Assembly (NCBI GenBank): GCA_947630665.1
Contig: CANRID010000021.1
Span: forward strand, 1 to 38,813
Reading direction: 5' to 3'
Source: an uncultured Bacteroidales bacterium
GTDB taxonomy: Bacteria > Bacteroidota > Bacteroidia > Bacteroidales > UBA932
DNA: 38,813 nucleotides
Positions 10,701-17,219 of this stretch are shown piece after piece (positions within the stretch are counted from its first letter, which is position 1; each line of letters begins with the position of its first letter). A program made the translations under genes and the position numbers. The notes beneath the pieces are model-generated. The model was given only the letters and a program-made list of their open reading frames with translations, was not told where the DNA came from and did not search any database.

Positions 10701-13700
10701 CGATAAATGACGGCTATATTATCGGGATATGCGGCAGCAGCGGCATCGAAAAGGGTTACGACCGTTTGCGTTTTGTCATAGGAGACTTCCGTGCCGTTGA
10801 AACGGTCGAGCCTCTCGGTTTGGGATTCGTCCGTCAATTCGATCCCGGACATCAGATCGGCTTCGAGCATCGACTTCAAGACTGCGGCATAGCTCCGCGC
10901 CATCTCGTCTATAAACGCTTCCGAATATCTGTTGAGCATGTATTCGGCATGGAGAGTCAATTCCCCGTCGTGAAGGAATACCTGAAAATCGAGCGGGGAG
11001 CCGGTGGCATTTCTTTCTAAGGAAACCGGCTGCACCGGTTTTCCGCAAACACGGTCGACGGCAAGATAATCGCCTTGATAGGCAAACAGTACATCGCTGT
11101 TGATACCCGTTGCGGCAGCCAGTTCGGCAAAAGAATAAATGTCGTTGCTCATGACATCCAACATCTGCTGCTTGACGCTCCGGAGATAGTCGGAGACCGG
11201 AGTGTCCGCATGCCAGCTGCAATAGACCGGCAATGTTTTGACCATCATATCCATGGTCCGTGCCACACGCGTACTGTTCCGGCCGTTGTAAATCGTGGCG
11301 AACAGCGATTCCGACATATTCGCATAGGCGCCTAAAAGGCGGCCGAACGCTGCAACAGCCAAAATATTGGGCGTAATGTCCAATCGCCGGCAGAAGCGGT
11401 CCAGTATCTCGCTCCCGATACCTGTTTTCCGGTCGCAGGAGGCGAAACGGATTTGCTCGTCATGCGTGTCCGGCATCGGAACGCTATTCACCTCCAAACT
11501 TCCGAATGTATTCATATACCACTCTTTCGCTTCCCGATAGGCATCGGTATCGCGCATGGCCATTTCCTCCATGGCGACATTAAAGCCGGTATATTCTTCG
11601 GGCTGGAGATTCCCGCCGTCATAAGCCCTGTCGACATCGGCAGAAAAAATGATCATCGATGTTCCGTCATAAATGATATGATGGAAATCGGTAAAATAAT
11701 ACAGGTTTTTCTCCGTGCGGATGATGCGGATTCGGAAAAGCCGGTCGGCGAGGAGGTCGAAAGGGAGGATAAGATGCTGTTTCATGGCCTCGAACGCCGT
11801 TTCAGTCATCCGTTCGATTTCCTGATTATAGGGCTTGTCATCGGCTATCATTACCGGATTCCCGTCTGCATCTTCCCGAATATGCACCTTTACGAATGCG
11901 TGCGCCTCCACAGCCTGCTCCACGGCCCGCGCCAACTTTTCTTCATCGAGGGAAGGGTCGAGTTTCAGCAGTATCGGATTATTGTAGGCCGCTTCGCCGC
12001 GCCGTGCCATACTCTCTGCAAAAATACCCATTTGCGTTTGCGACAGAGGTACAGGTTCTGTCGGGACGGCGTTTATAACCGTTCCGGCCGCATTCCGGCA
12101 CAACTCGGCAATTTTTCTCGGGGTACGCCCCTTATAAATAAGTTTGGAGGTAAGGGCCAGCCCTTTACTCATTTGCTGGAGAGACATCACCTTGATGCTG
12201 TCGCCGCCGAGCAGGAAGAAATCATCGTCAATGCCCGCTTTTTCCATTTTGAAGACTTTGGCAAAAGCATCGCAAAGGATTTTTTCCGTTTCGTCGGAAG
12301 GAGCCACGTATGTCGATTGCAGTTCCGAAGTTTCGGGCGGCAGGAGTATTTTCCGGTTTACTTTCCCGTTCGGCAAAAGCGAGAAACGCTCTACTTTCAA
12401 AATATGCAGCGGCACCATATAGGAAGGCAGCTTTTTGATCAATATATCGCGTATAGTCTGCGGAGCGATATCGGAATCGGGCGCCGCCGTATAGTAACCG
12501 CAGATATATTGACTGCCGTTTTTTGCCTTGAATCCCTTGACAATCGCCTCTTTCACCCCGTCGATACGCTTCATGGCCGATTCCACCTCACCCGGTTCCA
12601 CCCGCTGGCCATTTATCTTTACCATCCAGTCTTTGCGGTTGATGTACAACAGATTTCCGTCGGGAAGCTCGCGCATGATGTCCCCTGTATGCAGCCACCC
12701 GTCGCGAAGAAGCTGCGCCGTGCGTTCCGGATCCTTATAATATTCTTTGGCGAAAGTTCCTTTCAATATGAGCTCCCCTTCCTCGCCTTCGGGTACCGGT
12801 TTGCCCTCTTCATCGATCAGACGGTACTCTATGGAGGATTTCGGATCTATCCGTCCGATGGGAGTCGAGTCATACGGCCGTTCTACCAAAAACGGGCAGA
12901 ATCCGCCTACCACTTCACTCATTCCGTAAGAGTTATACAGTTTGTACCCCTCGCGGCTCGTCTGCATGGAAAGTTTCTCGCTTCCGGCAAAAACATATTT
13001 GAGCGATGTCGAATGGTTGTGGAAATTCGGAAGCACCGAAGGACTGATAAAGGTATGCGTAATGCCATGGTCTGCCACATAATCTGCCATCTTCTGCACA
13101 TCGAAGCGCACCTCGTCATCATACAAATGAAGCTCTCCGCCACCTATCAACACATTGAAATGAATGCTTATGCCGGCTATGAAATAGAACGGAGCTGCAG
13201 ACCCCCAGACCGAATCGGGACGGAAAGATTTCCTCATACCGTATTTACATGCAAGTTCAAGGCTTTCAAAATCATGGAGGATCCCTTTCGGCTCGCCTGT
13301 CGAACCGCTTGTATATATCAGCAGGGCATTACTCTCCATGTCGAGCGGCTCGTGCGCGCCGAACGCATCGGGAGATGCCGTTAATCGGGATAACATTTCG
13401 CTGTCTATGACCAAAGGTGCCTCGCAATGTTTCTTGATATGTTCCACCCGCTCGGAAGGGAATGTCATGCCCATCGGCACAATGGCATGACCCGCCATCC
13501 AAACCCCCATTTCAGCGGCAAGATACTCCATCGAAGCAGGGAGTAAAATCGGCAGGAACGAATGAGGCGGGAGATTCATTCCCTTCAGGCCTGTAGCGAT
13601 GCGCCTTGTCAGACAACCGAGTTCACCATAACTTGTGCTTCGCCGTCCTCCATAGTCGATCACGGCCGTTTTGCCGGTATTTTTTTCAAATGCTTCCCAT

Positions 13701-13726
13701 AGAAGCTGCAAATATTCGTTTGTCAT
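4790..13726 (-). CDS. Non-ribosomal peptide synthetase, A-T-C-A-T-C-A-T-R
   Basis: A 2978-residue assembly line. A1 spans about 1-460, T1 about 470-545 (GGDS, S510), C1 about 555-960 (HHIIYDG, H682/H683/D687), A2 about 975-1470, T2 about 1480-1555 (atypical GLTS, S1517), C2 about 1580-1985 (HHLVFDG, D1710), A3 about 2005-2495, T3 about 2505-2575 (GGTS, S2539) and a terminal NAD(P)H reductase from about 2600 (GATGYLG 2622-2628; YIHSK, Y2775/K2779). There is no thioesterase, so release is reductive. Hand-read pocket residues are IASFVASGG for A1, DAMFSGAII for A2 and DMKNMGTVS for A3. A1 has Ile where amino-acid-activating domains have Asp, and YGMSE in place of YGPTE, so it probably loads a carboxylic acid. 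Predicted product: an N-acyl dipeptide aldehyde or alcohol. Substrates are not assigned. The gene starts 9 bases after the exporter. Confidence 0.96.
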   Translation of the reverse strand: MTNEYLQLLWEAFEKNTGKTAVIDYGGRRSTSYGELGCLTRRIATGLKGMNLPPHSFLPILLPASMEYLAAEMGVWMAGHAIVPMGMTFPSERVEHIKKHCEAPLVIDSEMLSRLTASPDAFGAHEPLDMESNALLIYTSGSTGEPKGILHDFESLELACKYGMRKSFRPDSVWGSAAPFYFIAGISIHFNVLIGGGELHLYDDEVRFDVQKMADYVADHGITHTFISPSVLPNFHNHSTSLKYVFAGSEKLSMQTSREGYKLYNSYGMSEVVGGFCPFLVERPYDSTPIGRIDPKSSIEYRLIDEEGKPVPEGEEGELILKGTFAKEYYKDPERTAQLLRDGWLHTGDIMRELPDGNLLYINRKDWMVKINGQRVEPGEVESAMKRIDGVKEAIVKGFKAKNGSQYICGYYTAAPDSDIAPQTIRDILIKKLPSYMVPLHILKVERFSLLPNGKVNRKILLPPETSELQSTYVAPSDETEKILCDAFAKVFKMEKAGIDDDFFLLGGDSIKVMSLQQMSKGLALTSKLIYKGRTPRKIAELCRNAAGTVINAVPTEPVPLSQTQMGIFAESMARRGEAAYNNPILLKLDPSLDEEKLARAVEQAVEAHAFVKVHIREDADGNPVMIADDKPYNQEIERMTETAFEAMKQHLILPFDLLADRLFRIRIIRTEKNLYYFTDFHHIIYDGTSMIIFSADVDRAYDGGNLQPEEYTGFNVAMEEMAMRDTDAYREAKEWYMNTFGSLEVNSVPMPDTHDEQIRFASCDRKTGIGSEILDRFCRRLDITPNILAVAAFGRLLGAYANMSESLFATIYNGRNSTRVARTMDMMVKTLPVYCSWHADTPVSDYLRSVKQQMLDVMSNDIYSFAELAAATGINSDVLFAYQGDYLAVDRVCGKPVQPVSLERNATGSPLDFQVFLHDGELTLHAEYMLNRYSEAFIDEMARSYAAVLKSMLEADLMSGIELTDESQTERLDRFNGTEVSYDKTQTVVTLFDAAAAAYPDNIAVIYRDKKYSYKETALLTDAMAAELNRRGLGAGDVVSIMIPRSEWMVIASLGVLKAGCAYQPLDSSYPEERLNFMIKDAGSKLLVTTEELRTLAGEYEGDVLYIKDIEKLQSCSRQNDTGKPEDLFTLLYTSGSTGVPKGVRLTHSNLVCFIDWYIRFYDLKPGDCVGAYASYGFDANMMDMYPALARGASVCIIPEDIRLDMEQLNAYMVANKVTHQFMTTQVGRQFATDIRETSLKYLSMGGEKLISFPIPDTYRTFNAYGPTECSIISTIYELQKDETVVPIGKVLDNLKGYIVSPEGKRVPVGAIGELWIAGPHVADGYLNRPDKTSEVFMENPFEKGDYTPLYRSGDVVRYRQDGNIDFVGRIDGQVKIRGFRIELSEVEQVVRDFPGIKDATVVAFDHPSGGKFIAAYIVSDQSLDTSAVADFIRERKPPYMVPAVIMQIERIPLNQNQKVNRRALPAPEFKAEQTESDNNRPLNALEQELHDMAAKVTGVEAFGISTPFSGIGLTSILSIKLSSQLYKRFGEEIPSKTLLNGGSVETIENILLARWMNPDHREKTSSDPEPSVSVEGEKAVPLSFPQTGVYFECMKHPTDVLYNIPAIIRFDGSVSGDRLQEAVVAIVKAHPVLCTKFENTENGVMQSHNGDTEVVVERRRLSLREFEAFKNEFVRPFRLSSGPLYRLAVVECENDTCLFTDFHHLVFDGTSFDIFINQLRDALRGTNPAVETYPYSAYVADEKSFENSALFEENRRFYADMLAEMESASEISADLKGKEAEGKLTSVHSPFDMAQVGQYARNHATTPAAIMLAAVFYTVSRYINDSNVYLSTISSGRSDVRTSDTFGMFVNTLPLGIKIGEETSAEFIGKSAAVFQGVIEHEKYPFAKIAADFGFKPQIVYEYQLGVITGTDFPEMKGIEELEMNSAKFKLSIHIESADGKPSVVVFYNDALYSGTLMEGLARSIVIAVGKMLSNPEGKIRNVDFIDKEREKELDEFHAVATAAPKFGYFHEGLEHQALAQPDRKALIACDGEFSYSELDAYANRIANGLINRGVKEQSRVALMLPRTSRMIMAMFGVMKAGSAYIPCDPEYPVERIQHILNDSHAAYIITTADRVPDFPNAIDVEMLLDGAVTKPEIHITPKDLAYLIYTSGSTGKPKGVMLRHESIANYLTDHPANSHIHALATTAKTLLSITTVSFDMSLKEIGAALFNGLTLVFADEDHTTNPIHLAALLEKTETDAFNTTPSRMLQFMELPAFVKALRRCKVLMCGGEKYADGLLDKLREAAPDARIFNTYGPTEITVSSNAKELTRTNRVNIGRPLLNVTEYIADKDGNELPAGIVGELYIGGMGVASGYNDLPEMTAERFIDYKGLRVYKSGDYARWTSGGDVEVLGRTDNQIKLRGLRIELGEVEAALSAVDGIRNVVVKIVRIKGEEHLGAYFTADRKIDISALKAELGKTLTKYMVPTAYLQMDKMPLTPNGKTDVKSLPEPELVQSGTYEAPTNATEQAVADIFAKILKLEKVGATDNFYELGGTSLATTRIIIETDKLGYNVAYGDVFAHPTPRKLANFILGAGDKEGTDDDVAHYDYSAIDAVLKENTLDAFRCGELQKLGRVLLTGATGYLGIHILRRLIDSDAEQIWCLVRGKDEEKAASRLKTLLFYYFENSFEALFGGRLRIVTGDVTDVLSPTIEVDTLINCAAVVKHFSEGTEIEDVNVGGTRHCVDFCLQTGARMIQISTASTRGMSVNGVPASDEIFNEQKLYMGQFLGNKYIHSKFIAERIVLEAVALRGLNAKIMRVGNLSARSTDGEFQANFNTNSFMGRLKVYNMLGCCPYDAHDSQVEFSPIDEVAEAIVRLTATPPKCVVFHPYNNHAMLLGDVLSELHVVGEGVRFVEADEFVQALDKAKEDPKKAEQLSSLLAYQNMTKGQKSADVARQNTYTMQVLYRLGYRWSPTSWDYLDRFFTAINGLGFFDR

Positions 13727-13735
13727 ACAAAAAAA

Positions 13736-15514
13736 CTATTTATCCGTCTGAAAAGTAATTTGAACCATGTTCTGATTGTACATATATTTATAGCTGATAG
13801 CAGCACCGAGTCTGTTCACCAATTTCAATCCGAGATGCTCGTCATCAAGAGAAAACAAAATTCCGGAGTCCTGTTTTAATATCGGATTGAACGGCCGGCC
13901 GTCGTCTTTTATAAGGATATTGACCTTTCCGTCATGGCACCGGATATGAAGGTCGAAAAAATGTTTTTCGGGATTTTTCTCCACAGCATAGTTCAGCAGA
14001 TTATACATCAATTCTTCACACGCAAGCCTGACCTCGTAGGTCGTGGTCGCATCGATATGCTGCCGCCGGAGAAAATCGGCGATAGTACAGGTGGCATTTT
14101 CTATATCCTCCCTTTCCAACTTCACGGAAATATTGAGCGACTCGACCTTGTCTGTCTCCGGTATCAAGGTCAACATCCGGATGTTCCTGTTCCGGACATG
14201 AACCGCCCCTGTAAACACAAGGACTCCCGCGAAAAGGCAGAAAGAGGATAATGGGAACCCCCACCAAAGTGTCTTGGGACTGATAAAAGAGAATCCCCAT
14301 ACAAATGCCGCCATAAGCAGGAGTTGCGATACGCTTAGGAACAGGCTGAGAGAATAGCGGCCTAAAATCTGGTAATTGGAGCGTAACAGCGCCACCACAG
14401 AATACGGTATAATCATCAGACTGTAAATGCGGAGCGCCGCCGGCAGAAACTCGGAACCGTTGCCGTTTACACTGCCGAAAAGACGTCCGAACATATCGGG
14501 AGCTGAAAATATGAACAACATCACTACCGCCATCGCCGCGCATTGATAAAGCAAACATCTGTTATTGAGAATGGACAATCCTTGCATATCCTGCTCTCCG
14601 ACCAAAACTCCTCCGATGGAATATATGCTCGAACTTATTCCGGAAAGCGCCATCTGCATAATCAGGAATAGTTGAAGGCACACCGACCAGCAATACAAGC
14701 CCTCTGTGCCCTGCGCATGAAGCACGATGGCATTTATCGCCGTAATGCTAACCGCAAGGAGAAACGTGTTTATACTCATGGCAAAGCCTTGCGATACGCT
14801 TTGACCGACATACTTGAAGAGACGTTTCCTATCCAATCGCCATCGCAGCGAATTATATGGAGAACGGAAATGGGTACAGCAAATCAAAAGCGCCACAATA
14901 TAATTGAGTCCTGTAGCATAAGCCGATCCTCTGATGCCGAGAGAGCAATATTTCACAAAAACGATATCGAACGCCAAATTCAGCACACTCCCGACAATGA
15001 CCGCTATCATTACGATACGCGGATTCCCGTCGGTTTTCACGAAATTCTCCAGAACGCCGGCCAACATCAGAAACGGGACAAACAGACTCATGCTTCGGAG
15101 ATAAGGCAGGGCATACCTGTAAATGTCTTCATTTCCTTGCGTCAATATCTCTACGATGAAAGGGCTGAAAAAGAACATCAAGATCGCAAGCGCCACAGAA
15201 GTAACGCCCGATGAAATCAAGCAGGAGGTGAACATACCGTTGGCCGTTTCTTCATCGCAACGTCCGATTGCCTTTGCCGCCACGATGCTCGCTCCTATGC
15301 CGAAAAGAATCATCAAGCAGGTAAAAAGGGTCAACACAGGCATCACGACGTTTATGGCAGATATGGCGTCCGTCCCTATCAGATTGCTCACCACGACGGC
15401 ATCGGTGGTCGTTGCCAGCTGATTCGATACAGCAGCCAATATCGATGCCCACATGAATGTGCGGAGCGCACGGGTTATAAGGTAAGGATTTCGTTGTCCG
15501 ATAGTTGTTCTCAT
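13736..15514 (-). CDS. MATE-family exporter fused to an RsbW-like HATPase domain
   Basis: A 592-residue protein. Residues 1 to about 440 form a full MATE/multidrug-type transporter of about 12 hydrophobic segments, an ion-driven antiporter fold. After a short cytoplasmic linker, residues about 460-590 form a second, soluble domain with the GHKL ATP-binding hallmarks: N-box EELMYN (500-505), DDGRPFNP (537-544) and EHLGLKLV (559-566). This resembles serine kinases of the RsbW/SpoIIAB type. Ordinary MATE proteins end near residue 450, so the extra domain is the oddity. It is the first gene of the operon, 9 bases before the NRPS, so it probably exports the peptide. I infer that the HATPase binds the operon's STAS protein and gates transport or acts as its kinase. 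Confidence 0.93.
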   Translation of the reverse strand: MRTTIGQRNPYLITRALRTFMWASILAAVSNQLATTTDAVVVSNLIGTDAISAINVVMPVLTLFTCLMILFGIGASIVAAKAIGRCDEETANGMFTSCLISSGVTSVALAILMFFFSPFIVEILTQGNEDIYRYALPYLRSMSLFVPFLMLAGVLENFVKTDGNPRIVMIAVIVGSVLNLAFDIVFVKYCSLGIRGSAYATGLNYIVALLICCTHFRSPYNSLRWRLDRKRLFKYVGQSVSQGFAMSINTFLLAVSITAINAIVLHAQGTEGLYCWSVCLQLFLIMQMALSGISSSIYSIGGVLVGEQDMQGLSILNNRCLLYQCAAMAVVMLFIFSAPDMFGRLFGSVNGNGSEFLPAALRIYSLMIIPYSVVALLRSNYQILGRYSLSLFLSVSQLLLMAAFVWGFSFISPKTLWWGFPLSSFCLFAGVLVFTGAVHVRNRNIRMLTLIPETDKVESLNISVKLEREDIENATCTIADFLRRQHIDATTTYEVRLACEELMYNLLNYAVEKNPEKHFFDLHIRCHDGKVNILIKDDGRPFNPILKQDSGILFSLDDEHLGLKLVNRLGAAISYKYMYNQNMVQITFQTDK

Positions 15515-15551
15515 TTGATCAAGAACTTTTCATCCATCCGCTTTCTGTGTT

Positions 15552-15559
15552 CAAAGATA
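15552..15559 (-). promoter_or_regulatory. Likely promoter (-7 element) of the NRPS operon
   Basis: The minus strand reads TATCTTTG, an exact TAnnTTTG, 37 bases before the MATE start codon. The predicted transcript start near 15545 leaves a leader of about 30 bases. The -33 position is weak: I see no TTTG at 18-21 bases. This is the only good element upstream of the five-gene operon, and it lies in the divergent spacer shared with the DUF3089 gene. Confidence 0.55.
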
Positions 15560-15652
15560 AGAATTTTTTATGGCACTTCATTTATTTGTCCGGATAATTT
15601 CGTTTTGCTGCCATATTCTCCCATTGCAATTCTACAATCGCGGAATTCGATG

Positions 15653-15660
15653 TATCTTCG
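15653..15660 (+). promoter_or_regulatory. Near-match -7 element for the DUF3089 gene
   Basis: TATCTTCG matches TAnnTTTG at all but one fixed position and lies 26 bases before the chosen ATG at 15687. No TTTG is found at the expected -33 spacing. The divergent exporter promoter is about 95 bases away. Confidence 0.35.
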
Positions 15661-15686
15661 CGGCAGAATTAACCATGCACGATACG

Positions 15687-16760
15687 ATGAAACAGAAGCT
15701 CGGCCTGATACTGATTGTTTCCCTGCTGGCTATCTCCTGCAGCCGGGGATCTGTCGCCATGGACGGCGACCATATACCGAAAGCACCGGATTACGCCCTG
15801 TCAACCGCCTGGTTCGGCGGTACGGCGGAGGATGGATGCGCCTACGATGTCTTTTACATTGTCCCGACCTGCGTGTTCGACTGGAAGGACAGCACGGAAG
15901 CCGTATGCCATTACATGGACCCGGAAAAACCGGAACACCGGGCGGCCGTCGATGGGCCATTGCGGTTGGCCAAGGGGATTTTCGCCTCCGAAGCCAACTT
16001 TTTTGCACCGTACTACCGCCAAATTACCATCGAGTCATGGATAGAGAACGACCGCATCATCGAGGAACGTTTTGCCGTGGCTTACGAGGACATCGCGGCG
16101 GCCTTCCACTATTATCTCGACCACGTGAACAAAGGCCGTCCATTCATCCTGGCAGGACACAGCCAAGGCGGGAAGGCGGTGATTGAACTGTTGAAAAGAG
16201 AGATGGACGAGGGTCTCTATCGCCGCATGATAGCGGCGTATCCTTTGGGCTATCCCGTGCATGAGACGGATGTCTCGCCTTATCTCGTATCGGCCGCCGG
16301 CGCCGATGATACGGGGGTTTTCATTACTTTTAATTCCGTCTCCGCTCCGGACCGGCTTCCTATCCTGCTGTCGGGAAGCCGTGCTGCAATCAATCCTTTG
16401 AACTGGCGCACGGATACCTTGACGGCTCCGGCAGAACTGCATTTGGGTACCGTATTCATCGCTTCGGATGGCAGCATCAAATCCGAACAGGCACACATGA
16501 TAAGCGCCCGTTTAGACGCACAGACCCGCGCACTTGTCATCTCCGGAGTCGATCCGGCGTCCTACTATACGCCTTCGCTTTCCAAACTTTTTCCGGTGGG
16601 AAATTATCACGTAGTGGAACTGAACTTCTTCTACCGCAACCTGCAACAGAACGTGAAATGCCGTGCCGCCTCGTATTTCAATCATCAATACAAGCAGCCG
16701 AACATCCAAAGCGGAATCCGGTTGCCGCTGCCGGTCTCGATATCATCCAATGCGAGGTAG
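15687..16760 (+). CDS. DUF3089 alpha/beta-hydrolase lipoprotein with altered C-terminus
   Basis: 357 residues when started at 15687. That start gives a clean lipoprotein signal (MKQKLGLILIVSLLAISC, lipobox LAISC); the upstream start at 15570 has no signal-like character and lies before the promoter-like element. The core is a DUF3089 hydrolase: YDVFYIVPT early on, the nucleophile elbow GHSQG, and a late block ending YHVVELNFFYRNLQQNV that normally closes the family. The final stretch (about 30 residues, from QYKQPNIQ) overlaps an unrelated antisense gene fragment (16685-16843), so the native end was probably replaced. The substrate is unknown; relatives are esterase-like. It is divergent from the NRPS operon and could be linked to it only by position. 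Confidence 0.85.
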   Translation: MKQKLGLILIVSLLAISCSRGSVAMDGDHIPKAPDYALSTAWFGGTAEDGCAYDVFYIVPTCVFDWKDSTEAVCHYMDPEKPEHRAAVDGPLRLAKGIFASEANFFAPYYRQITIESWIENDRIIEERFAVAYEDIAAAFHYYLDHVNKGRPFILAGHSQGGKAVIELLKREMDEGLYRRMIAAYPLGYPVHETDVSPYLVSAAGADDTGVFITFNSVSAPDRLPILLSGSRAAINPLNWRTDTLTAPAELHLGTVFIASDGSIKSEQAHMISARLDAQTRALVISGVDPASYYTPSLSKLFPVGNYHVVELNFFYRNLQQNVKCRAASYFNHQYKQPNIQSGIRLPLPVSISSNAR

Positions 16761-16843
16761 CTGTCCGGAATACCCGCGATCTGCCCGAAGGTCTTGCGGC
16801 TGCCGCCTACCTCGACCTTCCCTAATTTTTGTTGACACTTTTT
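16685..16843 (-). pseudogene. C-terminal fragment of an unidentified gene, antisense to the DUF3089 tail
   Basis: The minus strand has an open frame of 52 codons without any ATG, ending in TGA at 16685-16687. It reads like real protein: KVEVGGSRKTFGQIAGIPDS, then YLALDDIETGSGNRIPLW and MFGCLY. Composition is balanced, with no low complexity. The upstream frame is closed by a stop at 16844-16846 and the start is missing. I do not recognise the family. It looks like the end of a foreign or rearranged gene left next to the DUF3089 gene, supplying that gene's last codons on the other strand. Confidence 0.4.
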
Positions 16844-16874
16844 TCAGTTAAAGTCAGTATTAATGGCAGCTAAT

Positions 16875-17115
16875 TTGCGATAGCCTTGACCTTTTTATTC
16901 TCTCGGTGTAAAAGTCTATCAATATATGTAAATTTGAGTGATTTCTATAAAATAGATTACTATCTTTACTGGTCAGAAACAACAGATAGATATTTTCAAT
17001 ATTGATTTTTGAGGAGCTTAAACGATTCTATCCTAATGCTGAAAAATCTTCTGATATATCTGTATCTGAAAGAATAATTGATTTTGGAAAAATAAAAGGG
17101 AAAAAGTTCCAGTGA
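16875..17115 (+). pseudogene. Frameshifted small-gene remnant in an AT-rich spacer
   Basis: Two adjacent plus-strand frames read like one protein broken by a frameshift near 16990. The first gives VNLSDFYKIDYYLYWSETTD then RYF before a stop. The second, open from 16990, gives IFSILIFEELKRFYPNAEK, SSDISVSERIIDFGKIKGKK and a TGA at 17113-17115. Neither part has an ATG. The family is not recognised. The rest of the 459-base gap (16761-17219) is AT-rich; I see no clear promoter for the next gene. Confidence 0.33.
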
Positions 17116-17219
17116 AATCAACGATGATATTTCTTATCTTGAGTGATTTGTCTCAATAGGGAAAATATCAAAAAAAGACTTTAATTATTATACGATATAA
17201 TCAACAAAAAACAACAAAT

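Noticed and set aside
11453-13384. A 643-residue plus-strand ORF opposite the NRPS
   Set aside because: It mirrors the codons of a clearly real gene, shows no family motif, and similar long shadows (7658-9028, 6524-7618) occur along the same gene. The minus-strand protein explains the region fully.
15730-16709. Minus-strand ORFs (15730-16008, 16035-16496, 16280-16540) opposite the DUF3089 gene
   Set aside because: They are out-of-frame shadows of a recognisable hydrolase. The one minus-strand stretch with protein-like content there is the separate fragment ending at 16685.
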